64,000 nucleotides of DNA, from the NCBI GenBank assembly GCA_038380435.1, contig JAWZYU010000011.1, forward strand, positions 85,102,501 through 85,166,500, written 5' to 3'. Shown one piece after another: positions 40,301 to 47,274 of the stretch. The notes beneath the pieces were generated by a model that saw only the letters and a program-made list of their open reading frames with translations, did not search any database and was not told the origin of the DNA. A program made the position numbers and the translations under genes. Positions within the stretch are counted from its first letter, which is position 1, and each line of letters opens with the position of its first letter. Source of the DNA: Ryuthela nishihirai. Its lineage: Eukaryota; Arthropoda; Arachnida; Araneae; Heptathelidae.

Positions 40301-42364
40301 GTTTCATCAAACACAAGTCCAGCAGAGAGTTGGAAGAAGGGGGATGCCCCAGAATGAACTTTTAAGAGGAATCTCTCCTTACGCAGTCAGCTTCAACAGG
40401 GTAATTCACCACCAAACAGAAGTCCAGCAGAAAGTCAGAAGGAACGGGTGCTTCGGGATGAAGGCAACCCAAAGGTTAGTTCGTGTTGTCATAAAGTAGG
40501 ACTCGATCACACTACTATCAAAAGAAAGAAATTGGAGTAAATATCGCAATTATGTCAGGCATCACCACATATTACATCTATGAACGAGGAAAAAATAATT
40601 TTGATAATAAATTGATATATTACTTTCAATCTCTTTTCATTGTATCCGATCTCTTTTCATTCGATCTCTTTTCATTGCATCAGCGATAATGTATCCGAAG
40701 GCAATTTATATAAAAAAATTATAAAAATGCAAAAAAAAAATATTTTTCACGTTATCATTGCTTTTAAACCTAAAATAATTTCATCGAAGGTTGAAGGAAC
40801 GAAACACGCCAATCGTTCTTCTCTAACTTACTCTGGATCCGGGAAACTGGCCAGGAGCGTCGGGGGCACGTTGTAGTAGTAAGTCAAAAGACCTGTCACG
40901 AAAATGGAGGTGACGACGAGCAGGAAATTGATGGCCATTCCGAGAACAGGACGCCTTGTTAGGAAGAAACAACAGATGATCAGAGAGCAGAAAATAATCA
41001 TACGAACAACAAATAGCTAAAATGTGCGTTTCATTTATACATTGTTAGTAGACGTAGCGGGCCTGAAGACCTAGGAACATTTTTTTATTACGTGTCTGAC
41101 CTTTTCAGCGATTCTCTCCTTCTCTTGATCCTGTACTTTGCAGAAATGTTCTCCTTGTCTTACCCTGTTATTTGCATGACTTAAAGTTCAGGATCCGTAA
41201 TAAGCCTCAAAGTCATAAGCCAGTCCAGTGGGCTTAAATGGTCAGCATCAAGACCTTGTGAAGTTTCTTTTTTTTAGACCTAGCACCTAAAGTCTGACCA
41301 CTCCTCAGCTGGAGTGGTCCTTTTCGATTTTTCGGGCCTAGCCCTTCTCGTGGTGGAGGCGTTACTACCCTTCAATATTTTATTCTGGAAGGGAACGGAA
41401 TTCAAGGGTTGCCAGCTCAGTGTTGCCTTCTGAGGTTTCACAAGCAAACATGTAGCCTCTATTATAGATTCAATTATGTGTTGTATGTTACGTTCATGAA
41501 TCAGTTCCAGATTATTGATCCCCTCTACACGATCCTTCTGACTGCACCACGTGACATGTTGGGCAAAAAAGATGTGTTACGCAGGGATAAAACAAATCAA
41601 ACCAATGTTTTCTTGAGCATTGGGGTCCTCGTGACCTGGCTACTTGGTTGGGTTGGGTAGTTTTACCTCTGAGCGGCACTTTTTTGCACACAATGGGTTA
41701 AGCACACAAAGGTTTGCATATAATGGCCAGGTCACAAGGACATCGAAGGCTCAGGAAGGTTGGGGGAGGGGACCCACTGGAACAGCTGTTGGGAGACAGA
41801 TGGTAGTCTCCCGTCAAGGCCATCTAGCGTGTTCTTTAACGTGCACAGGGTATGTCTCTCCCGCACACGGGGCCACGGCTTAACGTCCCATCCGACGGAC
41901 GGCGGCCTTTCCAAGCCCATCGGTGTCCCCTGCTGACCGTGGGCAGGGCAGGCTACTTGGTATTAGTAGAAAACAAAAATGTCAATCGGGATAAAATGGC
42001 AACCTTCGAAGTCAGGTAGAAAGTTAGCAATGTAAACACACTTTTTGAGATATTGAAAAAGATAAAGAAATCGATCGAAGGTGTTTCGGTACAGTAGAGA
42101 AAACGATATTTTGAAAAGAAAATGATTTAATGCTGTTTCGTACTGGCCTCTCTGGCTTATATTTCATTTTAGAAACTTTGCTTCTCCCATTTCAAGAGCC
42201 GGAATTTCATCATCGTTTCTAACAACTATTGTTTGCCTGCAGCGGGTAATGCACGTGCTCAAGATAGCGAGAGTGTCTCTTTACCTGATGAAGGCCAGCA
42301 GAACGAAGAGGGCGATCACGTACAACTGGAAGTCACACGACAGGTACCACGAATGTTCCAGACA
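10146..42364 (-). CDS. NRF-6-like acyltransferase-3 membrane protein, 3' part (six exons)
   Basis: Six exons join as complement(10146-10361, 22415-22557, 34368-34554, 36635-36755, 40832-40954, 42285-42364). All five introns have GT-AG ends and the phases agree at every junction. The total is 870 nt: 289 codons and a TAA. The product resembles the C-terminal multi-pass region of 'nose resistant to fluoxetine protein 6' and relatives (acyltransferase-3 fold, PF01757). These are predicted membrane O-acyltransferases; the first members were described in nematodes in drug and lipid uptake. Family landmarks in order are HSWYLSCDFQLYVIALFVLL, ISKPFCHLGPYCIGLATGY, WNKGNLPSTAVALAYAATHR, SWKVFIPLSRLTYMVYLVHP and FFFGHIMTSYALSATCFFL. 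The N-terminal secreted domain and first membrane segments are missing. The substrate cannot be stated. Confidence 0.85.
10362..10920. other. Intronic sequence, no element recognised
   Basis: AT-rich DNA at the 3' end of the last NRF-6 intron. It contains poly-A and poly-T runs and no coding signal. Confidence 0.4.
10960..11640 (+). mobile_element. Tc1-like transposase relic, truncated
   Basis: Frames switch, but the transposase order is readable: RRNIYMSAGKFAVELSAARG, then GLYARRPTIYIPLT, then DWTANQWTNVVSCDESRF near 11398-11450. The last resembles the 'W..V.F(S/T)DESRF' motif holding the second catalytic Asp of Tc1 enzymes. The 3' part is lost at about 11640, where LINE sequence of the opposite strand begins. 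Confidence 0.65.
11640..12128 (-). mobile_element. EEP-RT LINE fragment (3' end), copy 1
   Basis: On the minus strand it encodes VLSRVSYGSETWTLCKQDNR, LDAFDSRCLRSILGIRWFSF and a degraded RERL.WFGHVVRMDNYKL. This is the conserved C-terminus of the LINE family described at 58945-61715. It is 5'-truncated at about 12128. Confidence 0.8.
12206..12390. repeat. (TG)n and TTCGACGGAAATTT-type repeat cluster, left
   Basis: A short (GT)n run at about 12206-12222 is followed by gtctgcatgtatgtatttat. Then come variants of 'ttcgacggaattt/ttcgaaacggaa' up to about 12390. 12222-12278 is repeated in direct orientation at 13188-13259. The 'ttccgtcgaagaaatttcc' cluster at 15100-15225 is the same sequence type inverted. 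Confidence 0.6.
12609..12992 (+). mobile_element. tRNA-derived SINE, family A, copy 1
   Basis: The head is ggagtggctcaatcagtagc (A-box-like), then ctcgtaatctgcagttccca, then the B box GGTTCGAGTCC. The body contains acgttaaagaacattctgga and ctgtctcccaacagctgttt. The tail is gtaaaacaatccaac. Other copies are at 27981-28350, 41646-41952 (minus) and 48210-48598 (minus). It lies between the two direct repeats at 12222 and 13188. Confidence 0.85.
13000..15090. other. Intronic AT-rich DNA, no gene seen
   Basis: Contains the second direct repeat (13188-13259), poly-T runs and a (TA)n stretch near 13581-13600. I see no coding evidence and no recognisable element ends. Confidence 0.4.
15095..15250. 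repeat. TTTCCGTCGAAGAAA / TTCGAACAAA repeat cluster, right
   Basis: Alternating units ccgtcgaagaaatttccgct and tcgaacaaatttccgtcgaa follow one another to about 15225. atgtatttatgtattttggt follows. The cluster is the inverse of the one at 12255-12390. Confidence 0.65.
15707..16378. mobile_element. Mariner/Tc1-type MITE with internal palindromes, 672 bp
   Basis: The left end is CAGTCGGTCAAAAAAATATC and the complement of the right end is CAGTCGCTCAAAAGAAGTAT. TA flanks both sides (15705-15706 and 16379-16380). Inward the two arms still match (cgaacactacggttgat and cgaacacgatggttgat). The interior holds inverted copies of 'ctggcaac...taatttctaaaa', repeats of 'gatcgtgtgagctcacaaag', and two near-perfect palindromes at 16155-16199 and 16211-16243. 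No transposase is encoded. Confidence 0.85.
16381..17130. other. Intronic DNA, no gene seen
   Basis: AT-rich with a poly-G run near 16600. No element ends or exons recognised. Confidence 0.35.
17158..17349 (+). other. Open stretch of unknown origin, possible gene fragment
   Basis: The plus strand reads ECLNETCVVTAYKRSTAKPN, then NIDAKRVGRAILATALTPHD and ILSEADDLVNVREAAKVISS up to a stop at about 17347. The amino acid mix looks protein-like (amphipathic, charged) and not like a random AT-rich ORF. The opposite strand is also open. I do not recognise it. It may be an old transposon fragment or an isolated exon remnant. Confidence 0.3.
17750..19165 (-). mobile_element. EEP-RT LINE fragment (RT and C-terminus), copy 2
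   Basis: Its 3' end is the (GAT)n-type tail, seen at the left as catcatcatcattatcatcg. Upstream on the minus strand come FDSVDRHNLWLIVKSYGIPD, then a KVMKIGQAGCDSVN block, then YGSETWTLCKQDNRKLDAFD and RERLRWFGHVARMDNYRLAN. Small deletions and stops break the frame. It is 5'-truncated near 19165 within the RT domain (NYRGISLL region degraded). Confidence 0.88.
19443..20586 (+). mobile_element. Tc1-like transposon relic with TA-bounded inverted repeats
   Basis: It starts TACACACACCGTCCACTGAA and ends with the inverse (ttcagtgaccagagtgtgta); the shared core is CACTGAATTAGAA. Length is 1144 bp. The interior reads as Tc1 transposase in several frames. VQEHFNWTLEDWKKVMWSDE and SRYTLFCTDGRQRVWR (19931-20050) hold a catalytic Asp motif. 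GSGVMVWGHVLL follows near 20098. Frameshifts and stops make it non-functional. Confidence 0.85.
20587..22414. other. Intronic DNA, one hairpin, no gene seen
   Basis: Near 20830-20875 a hairpin with arms around atcagaaagtgagta and tactcactttttgat is visible. The rest of this part of the 12-kb intron shows no exon or recognisable element. Confidence 0.35.
22415..22557 (-). CDS. NRF-6-like gene, fifth exon seen
   Basis: 143 bases. The acceptor is catttctttcag|GAATC and the donor is ATCTTG|GTAAGT. The two starting bases complete Gly with the previous exon, and the exon ends on a codon boundary. It encodes IINRILSWKVFIPLSRLTYM, then VYLVHPLIQYILTGYVRE. 'LSWxxFIPLSRLTYxxYLxHP' is the best known signature of this family. 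Confidence 0.92.
23066..24765 (+). mobile_element. EEP-RT LINE fragment, copy 3
   Basis: It reads in order KLHKSPGVDEITTEMLRAGN, then IPIFKNGDRNSSDNYRGISL, then a damaged FKKAFDSVDHHNL region, then CILSPFLFCLVIDYVMRNSL. A YTDD in place of YADD appears near 23987. It ends with RERLRWFGHVARMDNYRLAN and a gatgatgataatgatgatga tail. Several frameshifts are present. An inserted AT stretch near 23620-23680 interrupts the RT domain. Confidence 0.88.
24766..25915. other. Intronic AT-rich DNA, nothing recognised
   Basis: Very AT-rich with poly-A and poly-T runs. No coding or repeat structure that I can name. Confidence 0.35.
25920..28425 (-). mobile_element. EEP-RT LINE, older and diverged copy 4, interrupted by a SINE
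   Basis: Left to right it is the inverse of the LINE: C-terminal region (25920-26400), a YADD-region remnant (26510-26700), an RT remnant (26780-26960), a linker (27030-27600) and an EEP-region remnant (27610-27970). A family A SINE sits at 27981-28350. EEP sequence then resumes at 28351-28420 (gaattcaaaatatcctgaag) and stops at a TTA/CACTGG junction at 28426. It is much more mutated than the copy at 58945. A local inverted duplication ttagccaacagg...cctgttggctaa lies at about 26649-26682. Confidence 0.8.
27981..28350 (+). mobile_element. tRNA-derived SINE, family A, copy 2
   Basis: The head is gcgtggttgactcagtcggt, then aggcttgtaatctgcagctc, with a decayed B box (ttttcgaatcc). The body has acgttaaagaacacgccggg and ctgtctcccaacagctgctg. 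The tail is gtaaaacaacccaaccaac. It lies inside the old LINE copy, whose EEP sequence resumes just after it. Confidence 0.85.
28429..30541 (+). mobile_element. CACTA-like DNA transposon, copy 1 (right end uncertain)
   Basis: The left end is CACTGGtttacaaggttttt, preceded by TTA (28426-28428). It aligns with the left end of the element at 52905 (CACTGGattaaacacaaaaa ggtttt). It carries the same gene family in the same orientation. The right end is not clear: AGTG|TTA at 30538-30544 is a candidate, but an end nearer 30670 cannot be excluded. The left junction falls inside LINE copy 4. Confidence 0.6.
28758..30450 (+). pseudogene. Unrecognised transposase-like gene family, copy 1, degenerate
   Basis: ATG at 28758 starts a Cys-containing N-terminus (DKFCYLCKLYF), then VKEAYNLYFGCHVGD. 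A CYFC motif follows near 29074, and an acidic segment (WEEMDSLSSEEDFEAHIDPD). Then come EWRLFIDSSKFSLKAVLLHK near 29530-29590 and LLLGHQGGFTKYCCFLCLWH near 29710-29773. Near the C-terminus is LKIHFLHSHLYFFPKKLGAV, then DEQGERFHQNIRTMEERYQG, to a stop at about 30448. Frameshifts separate the blocks. The same blocks in the same order occur at 53350-55027. I know this family as a multi-copy uncharacterised protein in invertebrates. Its role as a transposase is inferred from the element ends described for copy 2. Confidence 0.6.
30542..31440. other. Intronic AT-rich DNA, nothing recognised
   Basis: No exon and no element that I can support. It may include the true right end of the CACTA-like copy 1. 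Confidence 0.35.
31450..31870 (+). mobile_element. Tc1-like element, N-terminal fragment
   Basis: ATG at 31600 opens MGKAADLSEFDKGQIVMARQ, LGQSISETARLVGYS, a Tc1-type helix-turn-helix. It continues in a damaged frame to an ANRRDTVA segment near 31838. It stops there, where a second, different Tc1 N-terminus begins. This suggests two elements placed side by side or nested. Confidence 0.65.
31880..32975 (+). mobile_element. Tc1-like transposon relic
   Basis: The N-terminus at 31883-32113 reads MSDLSDLEKGMIIGAHLTGV, then TRTAEIVGVTRGTVSKIM (helix-turn-helix). Later blocks in broken frames are a WSDESC-type motif near 32340 (catgtcatctggtctgatga), an 'ADN'-type block near 32625 and a C-terminal 'SIPRRIASVLKA' block near 32868-32900. 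A short duplicated tactagtatccactagtatc interrupts the catalytic region. It is dead. Confidence 0.7.
33528..33695 (+). repeat. Dispersed repeat R, copy 1
   Basis: It has taagagacctgtaaaacgga, then atattatattgcatgaaaaa, then C-rich runs and agatctgggcctagg. Related copies in the same orientation are at 49045-49190 and 56240-56415. Runs of C suggest a degenerate MITE of the GGGGGC-rich type. Confidence 0.55.
34368..34554 (-). CDS. NRF-6-like gene, fourth exon seen
   Basis: 187 bases. The acceptor is attcttccag|TAT and the donor is ATACGGAG|GTCAGT. It runs from phase 0 to one leftover base. It encodes YHHLLGWGSSMSITAAVVYG, then a loop with WNKGNLPSTAVALAYAATHR, then SAWALGLSWITVICVAGYG. This matches the family order of a membrane segment, an 'AxYxxxxRxxWalxlawi' block and 'xCxxGxGG'. 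Confidence 0.9.
34555..35223. other. Intronic DNA, nothing recognised
   Basis: First part of the intron between the third and fourth NRF-6 exons. No element or exon seen before the possible LTR. Confidence 0.35.
35224..35830 (+). mobile_element. Possible LTR with leader and start of gag, remnant
   Basis: The stretch to about 35702 looks like an LTR: it starts tgtgac, has AATAAA at about 35640 and ends ...ctctataca. The next bases (cttggctcagcaaagtctga) could be a primer-binding site. A leader follows, then ATG at 35780 (MENLIKELIDRPLL then stop). No second LTR, protease or polymerase is present in the window. The boundaries are guesses. Confidence 0.35.
35831..38127. other. Intronic DNA around the third NRF-6 exon seen, no other gene seen
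   Basis: Apart from the exon at 36635-36755, I see only a short tandem duplication near 37535-37592 (gaccctttaaacgaatgtgg twice) and, near 38050-38110, repeats of tatattatgtaaca next to the LINE fragment. Confidence 0.4.
36635..36755 (-). CDS. NRF-6-like gene, third exon seen
   Basis: 121 bases. The acceptor is tttttttcag|AGAACGG and the donor is AAAGCG|GTAAGT. The first base A completes Glu with the GA of the previous exon. It then encodes ERKYLNHVIISKPFCHLGPY and CIGLATGYFLYNSKEIKLKA. The 'KPxxxxGPYxxGxxxGY' pattern is highly characteristic of NRF-6 relatives. Confidence 0.88.
38128..38555 (+). mobile_element. EEP-RT LINE 3' fragment, copy 5
   Basis: ATTAGTTATGGTAGTGAAAC begins the SYGSETWTLCKQDNRKLDA region. 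It is followed by a broken RERLRWFGHV block, a GRPRMPWADYVNQNLVRIGV block and a gatgatgatg tail. It is strongly 5'-truncated. Confidence 0.85.
38770..39560 (-). mobile_element. Non-LTR reverse transcriptase C-terminal fragment of another clade
   Basis: The minus strand 39411 to 39109 reads GGNIFATSDSDKLLNAIQGL, SSPRRGLSRHALLLLVKSTV, LASVVYGALLL. This matches the thumb/post-RT region of I/Jockey-type elements ('L..L.s..rG.....L..l..s.v.S.l.YG'). Further remnants follow to the left (for example ESKTPIYSKRKLNNIGQKQ). It is unrelated in sequence to the EEP-RT LINE family of the rest of the window. Confidence 0.45.
39561..40831. other. Intronic DNA with a hairpin and a two-unit tandem repeat
   Basis: A hairpin aatattccggct/agccggaatatt lies at about 39580-39607. 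40255-40475 holds two diverged units of about 100 bp (shared caagtccagcagagag / agaagtccagcagaaag). No exon seen. Confidence 0.45.
40832..40954 (-). CDS. NRF-6-like gene, second exon seen
   Basis: 123 bases. The acceptor is cctaacaag|GCG and the donor is GATCCAGA|GTAAGT. The first base completes an Arg codon with the previous exon, and two bases (GA) carry over. It encodes RPVLGMAINFLLVVTSIF and a following segment rich in Thr, Tyr and Pro: one membrane segment and a loop ending in PDPE. Confidence 0.8.
40955..41640. other. Intronic DNA, no gene seen
   Basis: Part of the 1330-base intron between the first and second NRF-6 exons seen. No coding signal. Confidence 0.4.
41646..41952 (-). mobile_element. 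tRNA-derived SINE, family A, copy 3 (head missing)
   Basis: The inverse of the family A body: ttgggttgggtagttttacc at the left is the tail. ctgtctcccaacagctgttc and acgttaaagaacacgctaga occur on the minus strand. It ends near ccctgcccacggtcagcagg at the right, so the tRNA-like head is absent. A partly duplicated piece (cacacaatgggttaagcacacaaagg) is inserted near the tail. Confidence 0.8.
42285..42364 (-). CDS. NRF-6-like gene, first exon seen in this window
   Basis: 80 bases. The acceptor is ctctcttag|TGT and the donor is CATCAG|GTAAAG. It starts in phase 0 and leaves two bases over. It encodes CLEHSWYLSCDFQLYVIALF and a short tail: the conserved '(W)TWYLxxDxQ' motif of the family followed by a membrane segment. 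An upstream coding exon ending at a codon boundary is required, but I could not find it to the right. Confidence 0.8.
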
Positions 42365-42990
42365 CTAAGAGAGAAAGAAAATAAATGTAGATTAAAGAGT
42401 GCACGATAAATAAACGAAATTACAAAAGTAACTGATGTGTTCTATTACGCAACATTTACTCAGTTACCAGTCGAATCTTGATCGTTGCTTTATCGCCCTT
42501 CACACAACGACGCACTGGAACTGAAGCCTCGATTTCCAATGAAACACGGTTTGTCATTGTGTCAAAATATGTGAATGAGCAACACTCATTTCTAAACGAA
42601 AGATTTGATTTTGTTTGTTCATACTGTATTTTCTGTTTATATCTTTATTTTTACAGCACTGGAGGAGCAAATTTCTCTCGTGGCGTCATACTATCTGCCA
42701 ACAAATAACAATTTAACCCCGATTAACCCGATTTAACATTTAAAAAGTAATAACAAAAATTTAAATTATTCATATTTAATCAGACAGCACTCAGCCTTCA
42801 GTTACCCTCCAGGAGAGAATTACTATTGTGGTAGGTAATAAGGCATGCATCACGAGAAATTCGGGTCGGACTTTAGGTGTTAGACCTGGCCTGTTTTGTA
42901 CGTCATCACAGGGATTAGTAAACAGGTTTCCTTCCAATGCATGTCTAGCCCTCTTGTTTTTCTCTTCTTCTTTCTACACTGCTCGACATT
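42365..42990. other. Sequence upstream of the first NRF-6 exon seen, no exon found
   Basis: An upstream exon ending at a codon boundary is expected somewhere to the right. I see none here. Confidence 0.35.
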
Positions 42991-43520
42991 GAAAGTGCCC
43001 CACTCAGAAGGACATGTCGTACAAACATGCAAATTGAAGGGTGGGTGTGCGCAGTTCAGATATGCAAATGATGATAATCCGGAGCCAATGACGTGTGTGG
43101 CTCAAGAGATAAAAGGTGCAAGAAGGAACAGGGATGGTATTGTGTTTATGCAGGTGGAAATCGTGCGAACGGTTGAGATTAGGTGGTTCCACTTGGAAAT
43201 TGTTCAGGGAAGGCCGAAAATGCCTGGTACACACCGTCGGCAGGTTTATCGCCATTTGGATGCTTTTGAGAGGGGAAGAATTATAGGCCTATGTGAAACT
43301 GGATGGACTACACGTCGTGTTGCTGTCCATGTTCATCGGGATGCATGAACCTGTTGGATGCTGTTGGCAACAGTAGCGAAATGAAGGTTCTAGCGTGCGC
43401 CGCAGAGCGAGTGGTGCATCCGACAGACGTCAGCAAGGCTTGAGAGGCGAATTGTTCGGCAAGCTGGTTCGTCACCACAGAGCACTGCAGGCGATATTCG
43501 ACGGGATGTGTTATTAAAAT
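42990..43520 (+). mobile_element. Tc1-like element, 5' part only
   Basis: The left end (gacattgaaagtgccccact) resembles the termini at 4732 and 63650. The transposase N-terminus MPGTHRRQVYRHLDAFERGR IIGLCETGWTTRRVAVHV is readable at 43220-43330. A damaged 'RLLRQAWFVTTEHCRRYST' region runs to about 43510. The catalytic domain is absent. Confidence 0.65.
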
Positions 43521-43524
43521 AAAT

Positions 43525-46030
43525 AACATTATTTTTACCTCAATCGAGCATAATTGAAGCACAGAACGTTTTGTGACCCAATCGTCTGGTTTTAATGTAA
43601 AGCGAATACTCAAGTGCAGATGCAACGAAAAACATCACGAGGCAACGATCAAGAGATTAAAAAACGCAGTGAAAGCACAGCGGCGAACAAATGGAAGCTT
43701 AGAAAGCCCGTAACATTTCGAATGGCTCTAGTATCATATGGTAAGCTGAAAAGGAACTTTTGGTGGCTTCAACTACGGCAGTGAAATATGAGTATTGCAC
43801 ACGTTTCTCCCCCAACCACACTTTAAGAGTAACTGAAAAAAAACACACAACAAACCACGGTGAAGACAAGTGACATCCGATGCGAGATATAATTTACCCA
43901 CCTGTCAAATTGCCTGTGTTTGAGGCGAAGGACAGAGGAGACAGGAGAAGTGAGGAGATCGCCGAGGAGGGTGGTAGCCATTAGCGGAGAAGCACAGATT
44001 GGTTAAGTTTCAAAAGCAGAATTTCCTCCTATCGTTAGGACAGGCCTTTTCATCCTTCAGAACTGTTTAGCCACATTTAGTAAAGAGACTACCTACAGAC
44101 TTTGGAAATCGAAACGCATTATTACGTTTAGTTACCGTCATTGGTTTCAGAATATTGGAAAAATTGTGGAACTTTCAGCACACCGTAGGGTGTTCCAGGA
44201 CTCGGCTTCACGCTCCCTGATGCACTAGTGTTCACCGTGAATTCCCTCCCTCGTTGTAACAGAAGATAGCATTTGAAGGCCAGATTAATACCGCCATTTC
44301 GACGTTAATAACAGTTTATCCCCAGTCTAATTTTGCAACGTGCCAGGCTTGTGTTTGTGGAGAACGTAGAAAGAAACTGAACACTTATTGGCACACCCAT
44401 GCAGAATGAACACAAAGGAAAAGCTTAGGGAAGCCTTGAGGCTCACTAGGAAAAGAATCAAGTTATATGCACAGATGCCCAAACCTAAGACAAGGAGATT
44501 GAAGTGATCGTTCGTAGTGATTTGAACCCTGTGAAAGGAGAAGAAAGCCGGTAAGGGTCAAATTCATAATCTCTGATGCTTTACTCTCCCCGTTATGCTT
44601 AGATATAATTGTACATAAGTGGAGGAGAGTATGGATTAGACGTTTCTATCATATGTGATTAAATAATTTCCCCAAGCAAGGAATAGTTTAGGACTGAGTT
44701 TCATGTATTTCTCTTTTCGGCTCTATAAGTGATCATCAATCGTGTGAAAGCAACCGTTGATAATCTTTACATTTGAATTACTCGTTGTTGTTAAGGACTT
44801 AACCCCTTGTGTCTGAAATCTTAAATAAATTCGGCATTATTATTTTAAAATTTACTTGCCAGACTTACGTGACGATTTTAGAGTGCATTTTTATTTGCCC
44901 GGTGAATGGGAAAAGTATCCAAAAGAAGGGTGGAAGAGGGCATTGGATTATTACAGCACTGTCACCTAACCATGTAAACTCCTGAAGCTTGAGTGTTTTC
45001 TTGATAGGAGCCCTTAGGGTAAAGAAGGATTAGGTAGGTGCCTCTATCCTATGTGGAAGACTCTCAATTAGTCCGCTTTGGCTACTCTCAGTTAGCTAAC
45101 ACACTCGCGTCTGACTGTGAAAGAATCATTAGCATATTTTGTAGAGTTTAATAGTTACTTATTAAGAGGGAACTTATTTCATCATTGATGCCTAGGTTAA
45201 TTTGTTAGATTTAATTGTGAGTGAGAAAGGAGGAGCTTTAGTCATCATCTCCACAGTTCACGTGATCTTCACGCTGGCCATATAGCGCAGCCACAACTTC
45301 TTGTCGTGCGGTATAAGTCTACACAATGCAATCCGCTTTCGATTACACCTAGGCCTAGAGTGCTATATGATCCAACCTCAGGGAAAGTGTGGAAATGCAT
45401 AGAACAGTCCAGGTCTGGAACTAAATGTCCGACTCCGCCTTCTCATGATACAGACCTTTAGCACATTTCAAAAGAGATATTCTCTTCTGAAAAGAAACGG
45501 AAGGGGATGGCTGCCAGATCAGTGTGGACCATTGATTTAGAGTAATATGGTTATTTTTTCATCTTTTTCCTCCCTGATGAGGAGTGGTCAACTTCACAGA
45601 GTCTTGGTGCTGACCATATATACAAACCTGAATAGAATTATGGCTCTGACCTTGATTACGGTTCCTGAACTTGCTGCACTGGGCTTCTGTTGAGAGAAAA
45701 TATTCAGCTATGTTTTCTCTTTTTTGTGAGTTGATATCAGTAAGTGAATACATGCACAATATACTTTATGTCAGATGGCGGATAATCCTGATCAGAGATC
45801 GTCGCAGGTACTCTACATACTTCTTTGGGCATCGCCAACATACTCTCAGTAAGGTCAGTTTCTATTTCGCTTCGGGTGCTTGAAAAAGTCTACTTGTGAA
45901 GGTGGTACCTGAAGTTCTTATATCAGCATTAGTGGTTTAAGACTTTAGCAGCGGGGGAAGTGGCCTTTGCTCAATGACCGCGATTAGGAGCTGTTTGATA
46001 TCGTTGGCCCTATCTTTCTTAATAAACCTC
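43525..46030. other. No supported gene
   Basis: One short open stretch on the minus strand (about 43905-44000) ends at CAATTTGACAG|GTGGGT, which is exon-like but unproven. The rest shows no element that I recognise. Confidence 0.35.
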
Positions 46031-46039
46031 GTTTATTTA

Positions 46040-46205
46040 AAAATCCTACTAATTATTCTCTCTTTGCAGATACGTGGAACGTAAATAAAGACTTCACATA
46101 AATGTCGTGCCCATGTTTGTTTTAAAATGTGGACACGACTGTTGGCGTGGAAAGCCTCAGACACCATTATTTTGACCAGCAGTGCCATTTTACTTTGCAT
46201 CCATT
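46040..46205 (-). pseudogene. Glycosyltransferase-like fragment, weak
   Basis: The minus strand reads MALLVKIMVSEAFHANSRVH, then ILKQTWARHLCEVFIYVPR. The spacing '..FH..R...L..TWA......FIY' recalls the start of Fringe/C1GALT-type beta-1,3-glycosyltransferase domains. Only this block is recognisable, there is no DxD motif nearby, and the frame ends at a stop soon after. It may be a pseudo-exon or a chance likeness. Confidence 0.25.
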
Positions 46206-46344
46206 TTAGCGTCCAACTCGACCGGAAAAGAACACTGCCGCCAGCACGGACCCATACAACGTGGTCCGGTGCTCCTCCAGATGGCGGGTGGTGTACGTGA
46301 CTCTCCGTGATAAACAAGACGTGCCAGATGGGTCCGAGATTCAC

Positions 46345-47270
46345 ACCTCAGCCTACGCGAGCCAATGAAGAACAGCCACACACAAGCTTGCGTGACCTCT
46401 GCCAAGGGGGCCGAATAAGGAATAAAACAGAAGGCAATTTTGGATAAGAACTCTTTTGGAAAGGAACTCTGGCCTCTTAACTGAAGGGAAGAAGACGTGT
46501 GTCGGTCGTCTCTGGAGAGGACGAAAAGCAGTTTTAGATGAGAGCGCTTACGCGAAGCGCAGTAAACATGTCGAGTAGAAACAGCATCTGACTACCTGTA
46601 GTGTACGAGCACGGAGCATCGACACTGGCCAACGACGATGCCTTCTCCTCTGATCCGTCTGCATAGAATGAGGTAAGGGTCAAAGTTCATTCTGGTTTGG
46701 CAATACTTTTCCCAATTATGTTTGTGTAAGATCGATTTGTGTCTATCGCCGTCGCACTGTTCCCGGATGGAATTAAGAGACTATTTGGTGTCTATTCTCC
46801 ATTTGAGCATTAGCACGAACTGATTAACTTGAAAATGGCTTATCGCCGCCGCTCTACGTTCCTTTAAATGAAAAGAGGCCGCGCCTGCCTGTTATTTGTT
46901 AAAAAGAAAAAGTTTAATGCTTAAATGTGTAACTCACTTAGAAATGATCTGTTGAATAAATGCTGTTATTTGTTATCTATGATTTATCTTGATGCTTTAT
47001 GATTATTGATATATGTCTGACGAAGTAAAATTATTCTCAGAGCCTGTCTCAGTTTGGAAGTAAGAAAAATATACGACCACTAGTACGAACGACAACCAAA
47101 AGTTTGTCGCCACAATACGCGTGCCCCCCCCCACCACCTTTGACATAAATATTATTCTCTTCATGTCCTTAAACAGGAATTACAGCGTTATAGCTTATAT
47201 ATTATGGCCTTACAAAAAACAAGATGGACAGGAAAAGGTCAGATACTTAAAATAATCTTTAATTTCTCTT
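46345..47270. other. No supported gene
   Basis: No exon or repeat recognised, other than a poly-C run near 47125. Confidence 0.35.
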
Positions 47271-47274
47271 TTCA

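Noticed and set aside
43905..44010. Minus-strand open stretch (SPLMATTLLGDLLTS...RQFD) ending at CAG|GTGGGT, considered as an upstream NRF-6 exon
   Set aside because: The likeness to the family's 'LSGxLxxY' region is weak, there is no acceptor with AG near its start, and the phase link to 42364 cannot be shown.
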